NCBI GenBank assembly: GCA_046533095.1
Contig: JAJQRA010000035.1
Coordinates: 1 to 64,000, forward strand
Length of the DNA stretch: 64,000 bases
Reading direction: 5' to 3'
Source: ZAX-1 sp046533095
Lineage (GTDB): Bacteria; Bacillota; Clostridia; Lachnospirales; Lachnospiraceae
The position numbers and the translations under genes were made by a program. Shown one piece after another: positions 31,705-41,524 of the stretch (positions within the stretch are counted from its first letter, which is position 1; every line of letters starts with the position of its first letter). Under the pieces are notes generated by a model that did not search any database, was not told where the DNA came from, and saw only the letters and a list, made by a program, of their open reading frames with translations.

Positions 31705-32721
31705 ATGAACGATAACAAAAATGGTGAAGATAGGAATATGGCGGCAGTGGAGAAAATGGCTCCTGCAACTGGGGGGATGGGAATTTTACTGTTAAACATC
31801 GTACTTATGGCAGGGACAATCGGAGCTTGTGTGTGGGGGATTGTCCATGAGAATGGTGTGCTTGCTGTTGTGGGGGGGCTATATGTTTTCATCGTGGGAC
31901 CGATTTTGTTTTGCGGATTAAAAACACTAAAGCCGAAAGAGGCGTTGGTGCTTACGCTGTTTGGAAAATATTATGGAACGCTTAAGGGAGAGGGCTACTT
32001 CTTTGTAAACCCATTTGTGACCGCATTTAACTCAACGGCCGCAAATGCTGAAGCCGTTGCGGCTTCCGTAGCAGAGAAAGCGACGACAAGCACGAGTACG
32101 GGAACAATTGGATCAAGTGCCCAAGTAGGTGGCAAGAAAATATCATTGAAGACAATGACGCTCAACAACAATAGGCAAAAAATCAATGACCAGATGGGAA
32201 ACCCGATTATTATTGGAATTGTCGTAATATGGCGTGTGGTGAATACGGCCAAAGCGGTTTTTAACGTAGACAACTACCAAGAATTTTTATCCATACAATG
32301 TGATTCGGCACTTCGCAATATCGTAAGATTGTACCCTTACGACAAGCAGGACGGCAACAATGAGAGTTCATTGCGGGGAAGCAGCCTTGAAGTAGCCAAA
32401 AAGATACAAGAAGAAATCCAAGAAAAAGTGGAGGTGGCAGGCCTTGAAATTACCGAGGCGAGAATCACACACCTTGCCTATGCACCTGAAATTGCATCCG
32501 CAATGCTTCAAAGGCAACAAGCGTCGGCAATCATCGATGCCCGTCAAATGATCGTAGACGGCGCAGTTGGAATGGTTGAAATGGCATTGGTGAAGCTAAA
32601 TGAAAATAATATCGTACATTTAGACGAGGAAAGAAAAGCGGCTATGGTAAGCAATCTCCTAGTCGTTCTATGTGGAAATAAGGAAGCCCAGCCAATCGTA
32701 AACAGCGGCTCTTTGTATTGA
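31705..32721 (+). CDS. SPFH/band-7 domain membrane protein
   Basis: 338 residues with AAAAGGAGG upstream. Two N-terminal membrane helices (about 25-48 and 52-72; GILLLNIVLMAGTIGACVWG) precede the SPFH domain (about 75-270: LKPKEALVLTLFGKYYGTLK, GNPIIIGIVVIWRVVNTAKA, VEVAGLEITEARITHLAYAP). A helical region (LQRQQASAIIDARQMIVDGA) follows. Band-7 proteins oligomerise at membranes and organise microdomains or protease complexes. Residues about 112-140 hold an Ala/Thr/Ser-rich stretch. It is followed after six bases by a small ribbon-helix-helix gene, a recurrent pairing in this group. Confidence 0.88.
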   Translation: MNDNKNGEDRNMAAVEKMAPATGGMGILLLNIVLMAGTIGACVWGIVHENGVLAVVGGLYVFIVGPILFCGLKTLKPKEALVLTLFGKYYGTLKGEGYFFVNPFVTAFNSTAANAEAVAASVAEKATTSTSTGTIGSSAQVGGKKISLKTMTLNNNRQKINDQMGNPIIIGIVVIWRVVNTAKAVFNVDNYQEFLSIQCDSALRNIVRLYPYDKQDGNNESSLRGSSLEVAKKIQEEIQEKVEVAGLEITEARITHLAYAPEIASAMLQRQQASAIIDARQMIVDGAVGMVEMALVKLNENNIVHLDEERKAAMVSNLLVVLCGNKEAQPIVNSGSLY

Positions 32722-32727
32722 TGGCTT

Positions 32728-32910
32728 ATGGCAAATGACAATGTAAAAAAACAAATACCCCTGCGCGTATCAGAGGAATTATGGAAAGAATTATCGGCGT
32801 GGGCGGAAGATGATTTTCGCTCGATAAATGGGCAGATAGAATATTTACTGACGGAATGCGTAAAAAGACGCAAAAAAGGGAAGCCACTGTTTTTAAAAGA
32901 GGAAGAATAA
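32728..32910 (+). CDS. Arc-type ribbon-helix-helix protein
   Basis: 60 residues starting six bases after the SPFH gene. KKQIPLRVSEELWKELSAWA is the beta strand and first helix, DDFRSINGQIEYLLTECVKR the turn and second helix of the ribbon-helix-helix fold. The tail is basic then acidic. It presumably acts as a small DNA-binding regulator or a partner of the SPFH protein, but its role is unknown. Translation is likely coupled to the gene before it. Confidence 0.8.
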   Translation: MANDNVKKQIPLRVSEELWKELSAWAEDDFRSINGQIEYLLTECVKRRKKGKPLFLKEEE

Positions 32911-33083
32911 CACAAGAAATGCAACGTAAGGCTACGAGCCTACAAGAGCGCAAAAGTAAATGGAAAAAATGCAAAAATTTAGGTAGCGTGGAGCTTGATT
33001 AAGACAACAGCCAAGACAAAATAGTGCAGATAAAAGGAATATGCAGGTCGCCGGAAATGAAACTGAATTCTGACGGTCTGCTT

Positions 33084-33556
33084 TTATTCGAAATGAACGA
33101 ATGAACGAAAACGCTGGCCTGACAAGCTATACGATGATATCGAATATTTTTTTCCCTCAAATTCCACCCATTCGGCTTTCGGCTGCCTGTTCTTGTCCTT
33201 GCAAAAATCAAACGTAATAAGATAGCCGACATCCGTATGTTTGCTGTCAAGATAAGCGTCAAACTGTTGATAAGCCTGTTCGTGTTTGACCTTCCCATGC
33301 CATATCTTCAAATCCAGAATAGATTCCGCATAGGCTATGTCCACAGGGCTAATGCGAAGCGATTTACGGATTGCCCTCATAAACATGTGGCAAAAGCGGC
33401 TTGCCAATTCGAAATGCTCCTCCTTGCTCCCTTCAAAGCTGATGGAGGCAACAATATAGTCGCCCCTAAGTCGCTGCTTTAACAGGCTCAATGTTGTCGT
33501 CTTTCCATACTGCCGTGCCCGATGTATCGTAAAATAAAATCCCTTACTCGTGCGCT
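33084..33556 (-). pseudogene. AAA-like ATPase fragment with internal deletion
   Basis: The leftward frame starts inside a Walker A region (FTIHRARQYGKTTTLSLL, about 33545-33490), continues YIVASISFEGSKEEHFELAS, and then joins directly to a C-terminal part (HEQAYQQFDAYLDSKHTDVG, YLITFDFCKDKNRQPKAEWV). The family (stand-alone AAA-like ATP-binding proteins common in gut Clostridia) is normally over 450 residues, so the middle is missing, as is the start. It lies directly downstream of another broken ATPase. Confidence 0.6.
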
Positions 33557-33656
33557 ATAGGGAGATCCATGCCAGCATAGTGGTCATTTTCGTATTGATG
33601 GAGTATCCCCGTGATTTCGCATGCGTGAAAGGACATGTCAACATCCCCCCACTTCC

Positions 33657-34423
33657 TTATACTTGCTCCATAACTTCGTCTCTCGTAAATCCTAGCGCAC
33701 GATTAAGTGAAGCATCCAGCGAAATATTTTCGGCAATATTAAATCCGCTTGTCAGACTATCCAGCGTAAGAGAGGTTACTCCGGTAATAAAGATCCTGTC
33801 CAAGGCAAGGCTTGTATGCCTTTTTAAAACTTCATAAAAACTGCGGACAAATCCATCTGTCCCAGTGGCATTGGCAAATTCTTTTGGATTGCTTAACAGT
33901 GCATTTGCAAAATGGTCGTATGCGTCTACCATGATATATAATTTACGATCACTCTGGTCATTCAATTGCAACAGAAAAAAATTCATATAGCTAACAAAGC
34001 CGGCATTCCCATCTAGCTGCATTTTGATATGGTAATGCCTTAAAAAATGTAAAATGGAATCTTTCACATTTGCCTCAAAAGACTGATCAAGCTTTATGAT
34101 ATCCCTCGTATCCAATCCCGAAAAATCAAAATGCAAAACATAATAAGAATTTGCCAAGCGGTTCTTATGTTTCCCCTATATACGTGTCCCCAAAGAGCTT
34201 GTCAAAGTTATCTTCTTCTGCTATGTCATAATAGCTTTTCATTGTATTTACAAATAATGTTTTTCCAAAACGCCGTGGTCGCAAAAGAACCGGATATTTT
34301 GTATTTAAGTTTTCGATAATCTCAATATACTGCGTTTTGTCAACGTAGTAGCATCCCTTTGTTTTAATCTGTGAAAAACTGCTTAGTCCAATCGGGATTT
34401 TTTTTTATTCCATCTGTTTCCAT
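33657..34423 (-). pseudogene. AAA-ATPase-like (PF09820-type) protein, multiply frameshifted
   Basis: A start at 34423 behind AGGAG reads METDGIKKK and shifts frame in a run of nine A. The next frame gives IPIGLSSFSQIKTKGCYYVD and VLLRPRRFGKTLFVNTMKSY (Walker A-like), then shifts again at GGGG near 34178 into LANSYYVLHFDFSGLDTRDI and KLYIMVDAYDHFANALL, ending at 33657. This is the N-terminal ATPase part of the 'AAA-ATPase plus PD-(D/E)XK' proteins frequent in gut anaerobes; the nuclease half is absent. Both shifts are at homopolymers, so sequencing error should be excluded. Confidence 0.68.
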
Positions 34424-34621
34424 GGGAATCTCCTGTATGATTATTGACTTTTACAAGGCGCTTTCAAACCTCTTGGAAAGTTGTACACTGTCCATTTAGT
34501 GAAGGCTTTTGACTGCTTCTGGCGTTGGGAATAGATGTCGTGGTAGGATAGCGCAAAGGTAAGCCATTTCTCCATGTCATGCCTTGTGTTTTCCCCCATT
34601 GAACTTTACAATTTTATGATT

Positions 34622-34766
34622 TTTTATTCACTCCGGGTAAATACCCCGCCACTTGTGGCGTCACCGTTCAAACGTAATCCAAAAGATACCCCACCGCTTG
34701 TGGCGTCACCGTTCAAACGTAACCCAGAAGATACCCCGCCCGCCGCTTGCGGCGGGGAGATTCATT
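34622..34766. repeat. expanded copy of the CCCCG palindromic repeat
   Basis: TTCACTCCGGGTAAATACCC begins here as at 7370. The hairpin unit ATACCCCGCCACTTGTGGCG followed by TCACCGTTCAAACGTAA is repeated about twice with a 60-bp period, ending in a full CCGCCGCTTGCGGCGG hairpin at about 34742-34760. It lies in the 390-bp gap between the broken ATPase and pyrG; no gene was seen here. Confidence 0.7.
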
Positions 34767-34816
34767 GCTGCACAGCCAATGGCAGCGTTATGGATTTTTT
34801 GCAACGAAATATTACC

Positions 34817-36424
34817 TTATTTATTCTGAAAGTTAACCGCAGCCTCTACAAAGCCTTTAAATAAGGGGTGTGGCCGGTTGGGCCTTGACTTTAATTCCGG
34901 ATGTGCCTGCGTGGCTAAAAACCAGGGGTGTTCCGGTAGTTCAATCATTTCAACAATTCGGCTATCTGGGGAAAGGCCGGATAATTTCATACCGTGTTCG
35001 GTCAAGACGTTTCGATAGTCATTGTTTACCTCATATCTGTGGCGATGCCTTTCGTGGATTGTTTCCGCTCCATATAAGGTATACGCTTTAGAAGTCTTGT
35101 CAAGTACACAAGGATAGGAACCAAGGCGCAGTGTACCGCCGATATCTTCAACACCATTTTGATCGGGCATCAACGCGATAACGGGGTGGGTTGTATTCGG
35201 ATCCAATTCAATGCTGTGTGCATCGTGATAGTCGCATAGATGACGTGCAAATTCAACAATTGCAAGCTGCATACCAAGGCAAAGCCCAAGGAAAGGCACG
35301 TTCGTCGTCCTTGCGTATTCAATCGCGGCAAGCATACCATCAATGCCCCTGTTTCCAAAACCACCGGGAATGATAATCCCTTGTGCGCTTTTTAGTATTT
35401 CTTTTACATTTTCTTCATTTAATAATTCGGAATCTACCCATTTGACATTTACCGTGGCACGCTGTGATACGCCTCCATGTTTCAAGGCCTCAACAACGGA
35501 AATATAGGCATCATGCAGTTGCGTATATTTGCCGACAAGTGCGATTTCAATTTCTTTATTGGGATTTCGCAGAGCATCGACCATATTGATCCAGTCAGAC
35601 AAATCGGGGTCTGGACAATCTAAGTGAAGACATTCACATGCAACAGGAGCTAAGTTCTCTTTTTCCATTGCAAGTGGCGCTTCATACAGATATTCAACAT
35701 CGAGATTTTGCAGCACATGGTTATTTGGAACGTTGCAAAATAAGGCAATCTTATCTTTTGTGCCCTGCTCAAGTGGATATTCGGAGCGGCATACGATAAT
35801 ATCCGGCTGAATCCCCATTCCCTGCAATTCCTTTACACTTGCCTGCGTAGGCTTCGTTTTCATTTCACCGGAAACGCGGATATAAGGAATTAAAGTAACA
35901 TGGATTAGTATGGCATTTTCACGGCCTACTTCATGCTGAAATTGGCGGATAGACTCTAAAAAAGGCTGGCTTTCAATATCTCCTACGGTACCTCCAACCT
36001 CAATGATGGCAATGTGTGTATCTTTTGTTGTGAAATTGCGGTAAAAACGGCTTTTAATTTCATTTGTAATATGAGGGATTACTTGAACGGTCCCCCCCCC
36101 ATAATCACCCCGACGCTCTTTTTGCAGAACAGTCCAGTATATTTTTCCGGTTGTGACATTGGATTGCTTGTTCAGGTTTTCATCAATAAACCGCTCATAA
36201 TGTCCAAGATCCAAGTCTGTTTCGGCACCATCGTCCGTGACGAAAACTTCACCATGCTGAATCGGGTTCATGGTTCCGGGGTCAATATTGATATAAGGGT
36301 CAAATTTCTGCATTGTTACGGTAAAACCGCGCGCTTTTAGCAGACGGCCAAGCGAAGCGGCAGTAATTCCTTTGCCAAGGCCGGAAACAACGCCACCGGT
36401 GACAAAGACATATTTAACGGGCAT
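34817..36424 (-). CDS. pyrG: CTP synthase
   Basis: 535 residues, the usual length, when started at 36424 behind AAGGAGG. The synthetase domain opens VKYVFVTGGVVSGLGKGITA with the P-loop and contains GGTVGDIESQPFLE. The glutamine amidotransferase domain (about 295-535) has GGFGNRGIDGM, FLGLCLGMQ (nucleophile Cys) and THPEL-type ATQAHPELKSRP with the catalytic His and Glu. It converts UTP to CTP with glutamine. It is transcribed alone, opposite to ftsH, and is preceded by a two-copy 99-bp repeat rather than an obvious pyrG attenuator. Confidence 0.96.
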   Translation of the reverse strand: MPVKYVFVTGGVVSGLGKGITAASLGRLLKARGFTVTMQKFDPYINIDPGTMNPIQHGEVFVTDDGAETDLDLGHYERFIDENLNKQSNVTTGKIYWTVLQKERRGDYGGGTVQVIPHITNEIKSRFYRNFTTKDTHIAIIEVGGTVGDIESQPFLESIRQFQHEVGRENAILIHVTLIPYIRVSGEMKTKPTQASVKELQGMGIQPDIIVCRSEYPLEQGTKDKIALFCNVPNNHVLQNLDVEYLYEAPLAMEKENLAPVACECLHLDCPDPDLSDWINMVDALRNPNKEIEIALVGKYTQLHDAYISVVEALKHGGVSQRATVNVKWVDSELLNEENVKEILKSAQGIIIPGGFGNRGIDGMLAAIEYARTTNVPFLGLCLGMQLAIVEFARHLCDYHDAHSIELDPNTTHPVIALMPDQNGVEDIGGTLRLGSYPCVLDKTSKAYTLYGAETIHERHRHRYEVNNDYRNVLTEHGMKLSGLSPDSRIVEMIELPEHPWFLATQAHPELKSRPNRPHPLFKGFVEAAVNFQNK

Positions 36425-36444
36425 AGGTAAATCCTCCTTGCATT

Positions 36445-36628
36445 GAACACTTGGTGAGGTATTCTCGAACCTAGTGTGAAAGCACACCCAGACCACTTAG
36501 TGAAGTCCTTTTGAGCTTAGTGGATGTGGTGTTTCCGAAGACGGAACACTTGGTGAGGTATTCTCGAACCTAGTGTGAAAGCACACCCAGACCACTTAGT
36601 GAAGTCCTTTTGAGCTTAGTGGATGTGG
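36445..36628. repeat. 99-bp-period direct duplication upstream of pyrG
   Basis: An 85-bp block starting GAACACTTGGTGAGGTATTC occurs exactly at 36445-36529 and 36544-36628. It contains short inverted segments (ACTTGG/CCAAGT-like, CACTTAGTG). The first copy starts only 20 bp upstream of the pyrG start, so it is in the leader or promoter. A second, weaker direct repeat (core AATAAC-AAGGCATATTAC) lies at 36646-36740. Confidence 0.85.
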
Positions 36629-36937
36629 CTAGTTCTTTGGAGTTTAGCGGTAATAACAAAGGCATATTACAAAATAAGTTGATATTTTTATGGTGTAATA
36701 TTTCTGCTTCGTTTAGCTACAATAACGAAGGCATATTACGAAATAACATAATACACCTACGTATAGTATACAGCCTAGAAAATAATAAATCTATAATTTT
36801 ATAAAAAAAATCTAAATTTTACGTTATTCTGTGTAGAGATACTGTCTATAAAGCAAAAATAGATGTTGCAATACAGAAATAAGTATCGAATTTTAGAAAA
36901 ACTTTAGAATTATGGGCAAAAGTTCATGAAGTATATA

Positions 36938-36966
36938 TTGCTTTTCATTTGAAATCAACATATAAT
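36938..36966 (+). promoter_or_regulatory. sigma-A-type promoter of ftsH
   Basis: TTGCTT at 36938-36943, a 17-bp spacer and TATAAT at 36961-36966, 46 bp before the ftsH start. The -10 is a perfect match. The gap 36741-36937 is AT-rich without a gene. Confidence 0.65.
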
Positions 36967-37012
36967 AGTAAAAGTATCGCAAGGAAATGTGCAGATGCTG
37001 AGGAGGACTCAA

Positions 37013-39616
37013 ATGGATAACAACAAAGGATCAAACAATAATAACAATAATAAAAATGGAAATAACAAGAATGGAGTAACAATCCTTATTTTTGTATTGG
37101 CAACATTGGTTGTTTTGTTTGTAGCAAGTATTATAAGCAATAGTATAACAAAAATGACACATCAAGAGATTTCCTATACCGAATTTATGGATATGGTAAA
37201 AGAGGGAAGAGTTGAGAAGGTAGAATTTAAGGTAGGCGTCATTAATATTACACCAGTTGCAAAAGAGGGAAAAGTAAACCTTGTTTCCTATTACACTGCT
37301 CAACTAAATGACATTGAACTATTGCCACTTTTAAAAGAATATAATGTTGACGTGAAAGGAATCATTCCGGACAATACATCAACCATCATGTATAATATAT
37401 TAAGCATTGCGATTCCCCTTGTTGCGATGTGGCTTATTTTAGGATTTATTATGAAGCGCATGGGTGGCGGAGGTGGCGTTATGGGCGTCGGCAAGAGCAA
37501 TGCGAAAGTCTATGTGGAAAAGCAGACAGGCGTAACCTTTAAGGATGTAGCAGGACAAGATGAGGCAAAAGAATCTTTGCAGGAAGTGGTAGATTTTCTG
37601 CATAATCCAAAAAAATATACAGATATCGGGGCAAAACTTCCAAAAGGCGCATTGTTAGTCGGACCTCCAGGTACAGGTAAAACATTGCTGGCAAAGGCAG
37701 TTGCCGGAGAAGCGAAAGTACCATTCTTTTCCCTGGCAGGCTCTGATTTTGTTGAAATGTTTGTGGGTGTTGGAGCGTCTAGGGTAAGGGATTTATTCAA
37801 AGATGCGCAAAAACAAGCCCCATGTATTATTTTTATAGATGAAATAGATGCAATCGGGAAGAGCCGTGATACAAGATACGGTGGAAATGATGAAAGGGAA
37901 CAGACGCTAAATCAGCTTTTGGCAGAAATGGATGGATTTGATACATCAAAAGGGCTTTTGATCTTAGCGGCGACGAACCGACCGGAAGTTCTTGATAAAG
38001 CACTGCTTCGTCCCGGACGGTTTGACAGAAGGATTATTGTAGACAAGCCAGATTTAAAAGGAAGAAAAGAAACTCTGCGGGTACATTCAAAAGATGTCCT
38101 CATGGATGAATCTGTGGATATGGATGAAATTGCACTTGCTACTTCTGGTGCCGTAGGTTCCGACCTTGCCAATATGATAAATGAAGCGGCAATTAATGCT
38201 GTTAAGAATGGCAGAAAATATGTCAATCAATCGGATTTATTTGAGTCTGTGGAAGTGGTTGTTGCTGGTAAAGAGAAAAAAGACCGTATCATGGGACCAA
38301 AAGAAAAGAAAATGGTGGCATACCATGAAGTTGGCCATGCATTGGTGACTGCCTTGCTAAAAGATGCGGAACCGATTCAAAAGATCACCATTGTACCAAG
38401 GACAATGGGAGCATTAGGCTATACAATGCAGATGCCGGAGGAAGAAAAATTCCTAATGACGAAAAAGGAACTGATTGCCCATTTAATAACCTACATGGGT
38501 GGCCGTGCAGCGGAAGAAATCGTGTTCGACTCTGTGACAACGGGTGCGTCAAATGATATAGAGCAGGCTACGAAAATAGCGAGAGCCATGATAACACAGT
38601 ACGGTATGTCTGAAACATTTGGATTGATGGGGTTAGCCACCGTTGAGAGCCAGTACTTAGAGGGTAGAGCCAGCCTAAATTGTGGGGAAGAAACTGCTGC
38701 CCAAATAGATAAAGAAGTGATGAAGCTCTTAAAAGAAAGCTATGACGAGGCAAAAAGGCTTTTAGAGGGTAATCGGGATGTAATGGATCAAATTTCTGAT
38801 TATCTATATGAAAACGAAACAATTACCGGAAAAGAATTTATGAAAATTTTCCGTAAATTGAAAGGTATTCCTGAACCGGAAGAAAATGAAAATGTAGCGG
38901 AAACGGTAAAAATAGCAAAAACAGTAAGTGTGGCAAAAACAGTAAGTACAGAAGCTAAAGAGGAAACAGAGGCTAAAGGGGAAACAGAAGCTAAAGGGGA
39001 AACAGAAGCTAAAGGGGAAACAGAAGCTAAAGAGAAAAAAGCCGATCTAGAAAAGACAGAACCGGAAAGAAAAGCAGAAAATACAAAAGATAGTGAAAAA
39101 GCGGAAGACAGAGAAAAAATAGTAGATACAGGAGAATCGACGAATGCAGATACAGCAGAACTGGGAAAAGCAGAGACTACACTAAAGCCGGAAGACACAG
39201 CCGAAGCAAGAACAGGAAAAGCCGAAGCAGGAAGCCCGGAAAAGCAGGAAGATACAGCCGAAGCAGGAAGCCCGGAAAAGCAGGAAGATACAGCCAAAGC
39301 AGGAAGCCCGGAAAAGCCGGAAGATACAGTCGAAGCAGGAAGCCCGGAAAAACTGGAAGATGTAGAAAAAATAATAGAAACAGGGGAACCAGTCAAAATA
39401 GTAAAAACAGAAAAATCAGTTAAAATAATAGAAACAGAAGGTTCCGTAAAAATAATAGAACCAGGCGAAACAAAAGATTCAATACGAATCATAAAAACGG
39501 CTGATGGTATCATTAAAGTGGTAGATACAGCAGGTGTTACACTAAAAATCATAGGTACAACAGTAGAAGCAAAAAAACCGGACACGATTGATTTACTTGA
39601 AAATGAAGAGGAATAA
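37013..39616 (+). CDS. ftsH: ATP-dependent zinc metalloprotease FtsH with long repeat tail
   Basis: 867 residues from the ATG at 37013 (GAGGAGGA upstream). An Asn/Lys/Gly-rich start, first membrane helix (about 22-44), an extracytoplasmic domain, second helix (about 123-145), AAA+ domain with GPPGTGKT (about 217), IIFIDEIDAIG and the arginine-finger region RPGRFDRR, and the protease domain with zinc motif HEVGH (about 438). The enzyme degrades membrane and regulatory proteins. FtsH usually ends near 600-650 residues; here about 240 more follow, mostly Glu/Lys/Ala repeats: EAKGET (four copies) and AGSPEKQEDTAE-type units (four copies). uvrC overlaps its stop by one base. Confidence 0.95.
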   Translation: MDNNKGSNNNNNNKNGNNKNGVTILIFVLATLVVLFVASIISNSITKMTHQEISYTEFMDMVKEGRVEKVEFKVGVINITPVAKEGKVNLVSYYTAQLNDIELLPLLKEYNVDVKGIIPDNTSTIMYNILSIAIPLVAMWLILGFIMKRMGGGGGVMGVGKSNAKVYVEKQTGVTFKDVAGQDEAKESLQEVVDFLHNPKKYTDIGAKLPKGALLVGPPGTGKTLLAKAVAGEAKVPFFSLAGSDFVEMFVGVGASRVRDLFKDAQKQAPCIIFIDEIDAIGKSRDTRYGGNDEREQTLNQLLAEMDGFDTSKGLLILAATNRPEVLDKALLRPGRFDRRIIVDKPDLKGRKETLRVHSKDVLMDESVDMDEIALATSGAVGSDLANMINEAAINAVKNGRKYVNQSDLFESVEVVVAGKEKKDRIMGPKEKKMVAYHEVGHALVTALLKDAEPIQKITIVPRTMGALGYTMQMPEEEKFLMTKKELIAHLITYMGGRAAEEIVFDSVTTGASNDIEQATKIARAMITQYGMSETFGLMGLATVESQYLEGRASLNCGEETAAQIDKEVMKLLKESYDEAKRLLEGNRDVMDQISDYLYENETITGKEFMKIFRKLKGIPEPEENENVAETVKIAKTVSVAKTVSTEAKEETEAKGETEAKGETEAKGETEAKEKKADLEKTEPERKAENTKDSEKAEDREKIVDTGESTNADTAELGKAETTLKPEDTAEARTGKAEAGSPEKQEDTAEAGSPEKQEDTAKAGSPEKPEDTVEAGSPEKLEDVEKIIETGEPVKIVKTEKSVKIIETEGSVKIIEPGETKDSIRIIKTADGIIKVVDTAGVTLKIIGTTVEAKKPDTIDLLENEEE

Positions 39617-41484
39617 TGTTTGACATACAAGAAGAATTAAAAAAACTCCCGGAAAAGCCGGGAGTTTATATCATGCATGACGCAAAGGATGCCATTCTTT
39701 ATATAGGAAAAGCGATTAGTTTAAAAAACCGAGTGCGTCAATATTTTCAGTACAGCCGAAACAAAGGAGCCAAAATAGAAAAGATGGTATCCCATATTAA
39801 GCGGTTTGAATATATTATAACTGATTCTGAACTAGAGGCACTTGTACTGGAATGCAATTTAATAAAGGAGCATCGACCAAAATACAATACGATGCTTAAG
39901 GATGATAAGACATATCCATACATCAAGGTGACGCTAGGGGAAGCTTTTCCTAGAGTCCTTTTTTCGCGCATGATGAAAAAAGACAAATCCCGCTATTTTG
40001 GACCATATTCTAGTGCGGGGGCAGTAAAGGACACGATCGAGCTAATGCAAAAAGTTTTTATGCTACGAACCTGCAATAGATCTCTACCAAAAGATATAAA
40101 AAAGGATCGTCCCTGTTTAAATTACCATATCAAGCAGTGTAAAGCACCTTGCCAAGGTTATGTCGACCAAACGGCATATCGAAAACAAATTGACGATGCA
40201 TTGGAATTTTTAAATGGGAATTTCCACCCTATCCAAAAAGAACTGGAGCAGAAAATGAACGAAGCTTCCATGCAGATGGAGTTTGAAACAGCGATAGAAT
40301 TTAGGGAGCTGCTCGCCAGTGTAAAAAAAATAGCACAGAAACAAAAGATTACCAATTTTGATGGGGAGGATAAGGATGTTATCGCTTTGGCAGCAGATGA
40401 AACAGACGCAGTTGTGCAAGTGTTTTTTGTACGTGATGGCAAGCTGATTGGAAGAGACCATTTTCATGTTACCATTGCCAATGAAGATACAAATAGCCAG
40501 ATTTTAACAACATTTTTAAAACAGTTTTATGCCGGAACACCCTTTATTCCGAAAGAAGTCATGATACAAGAAGAAGTAGAAGACGTGGAAATCATTAGCG
40601 AGTGGCTTTCGCTAAAGCGTGGGCAAAAAGTTTACTTAAGGGTACCCAAAAAGGGTATTAAGGAAAAACTGGTTGAATTAGCGGCGCAAAATGCCTTGAT
40701 GGTATTAAGCCAGGACAAAGAGAAGATCAAGCGGGAAGAGGGACGAACTATCGGTGCACTAAAAGAAATCGGCACCCTCCTTGACATGGAAGCACCGACT
40801 CGAATCGAGGCTTTCGATATATCCAATATCAATGGGTTTGAAACCGTAGGTTCTATGATTGTATATGAAAAGGGAAAACCTCACCGTAGCGATTATCGAA
40901 AATTTAAACTGCGTACCGTGATGGGACCGGATGATTACGGTTCGATGTATGAAGTACTGACCAGACGTTTTTCACATGGAATCAAGGAACAGCAGGAATT
41001 ACAAGAAAAGCAGATGGAAAATGAATATGGCAGTTTTTCTAAATTTCCGAACTTAATCATGATGGATGGGGGAAAAGGTCAGGTGAACGTAGCCCAAAAA
41101 GTATTAGAGGAGCTACACTTGCAGATTCCGGTATGTGGCATGGTAAAAGATGATAATCACCGAACAAGAGGGATATATTACAATAATGTGGAACTACCAA
41201 TTGAAGTAAATAGCGAAGGCTTTAAATTAATTACAAGGATACAAGACGAGGCACACCGGTTTGCCATTGAATATCACAGATCGCTAAGGAGCAAGGGGCA
41301 GGTACATTCTCTATTAGATGATATTCATGGAATCGGCCCTGCTAGAAGAAAAGCATTGCGCAAACATTTTTTGTCGATGGAGGCAATTAAAAATGCGACA
41401 CGAGAAGAGCTAAGCAGCATTCCGACCATGAATGAGCAGGCGGCGGCAAGCGTATATGAATTTTTTCATGCAGGAGGCAACTAG
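39616..41484 (+). CDS. uvrC: excinuclease ABC subunit C
   Basis: 622 residues; its ATG overlaps the ftsH stop (TAATG). The GIY-YIG nuclease domain is at 1-95 (KPGVYIMHDAKDAILYIGKA), the Cys-rich and UVR regions follow (CLNYHIKQCKAPCQGY; EASMQMEFETAIEFRELLAS), the RNase H-like 5' nuclease domain has IEAFDISNINGFETVGSMIV and VMDGGKGQVN-like MMDGGKGQVNVAQK, and helix-hairpin-helix motifs end the protein (IHGIGPARRKALRKHF). It makes both incisions in nucleotide excision repair. Complete, with no odd features. Confidence 0.96.
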   Translation: MFDIQEELKKLPEKPGVYIMHDAKDAILYIGKAISLKNRVRQYFQYSRNKGAKIEKMVSHIKRFEYIITDSELEALVLECNLIKEHRPKYNTMLKDDKTYPYIKVTLGEAFPRVLFSRMMKKDKSRYFGPYSSAGAVKDTIELMQKVFMLRTCNRSLPKDIKKDRPCLNYHIKQCKAPCQGYVDQTAYRKQIDDALEFLNGNFHPIQKELEQKMNEASMQMEFETAIEFRELLASVKKIAQKQKITNFDGEDKDVIALAADETDAVVQVFFVRDGKLIGRDHFHVTIANEDTNSQILTTFLKQFYAGTPFIPKEVMIQEEVEDVEIISEWLSLKRGQKVYLRVPKKGIKEKLVELAAQNALMVLSQDKEKIKREEGRTIGALKEIGTLLDMEAPTRIEAFDISNINGFETVGSMIVYEKGKPHRSDYRKFKLRTVMGPDDYGSMYEVLTRRFSHGIKEQQELQEKQMENEYGSFSKFPNLIMMDGGKGQVNVAQKVLEELHLQIPVCGMVKDDNHRTRGIYYNNVELPIEVNSEGFKLITRIQDEAHRFAIEYHRSLRSKGQVHSLLDDIHGIGPARRKALRKHFLSMEAIKNATREELSSIPTMNEQAAASVYEFFHAGGN

Positions 41485-41524
41485 ACGAAAAATAGTTATA
41501 GATAGTTGTCGCAAGGGGACAATT

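Noticed and set aside
38800..39630. 276-residue leftward open frame opposite the FtsH tail
   Set aside because: Low-complexity Ser/Val/Phe sequence mirroring the repeat tail, with no ribosome binding site.
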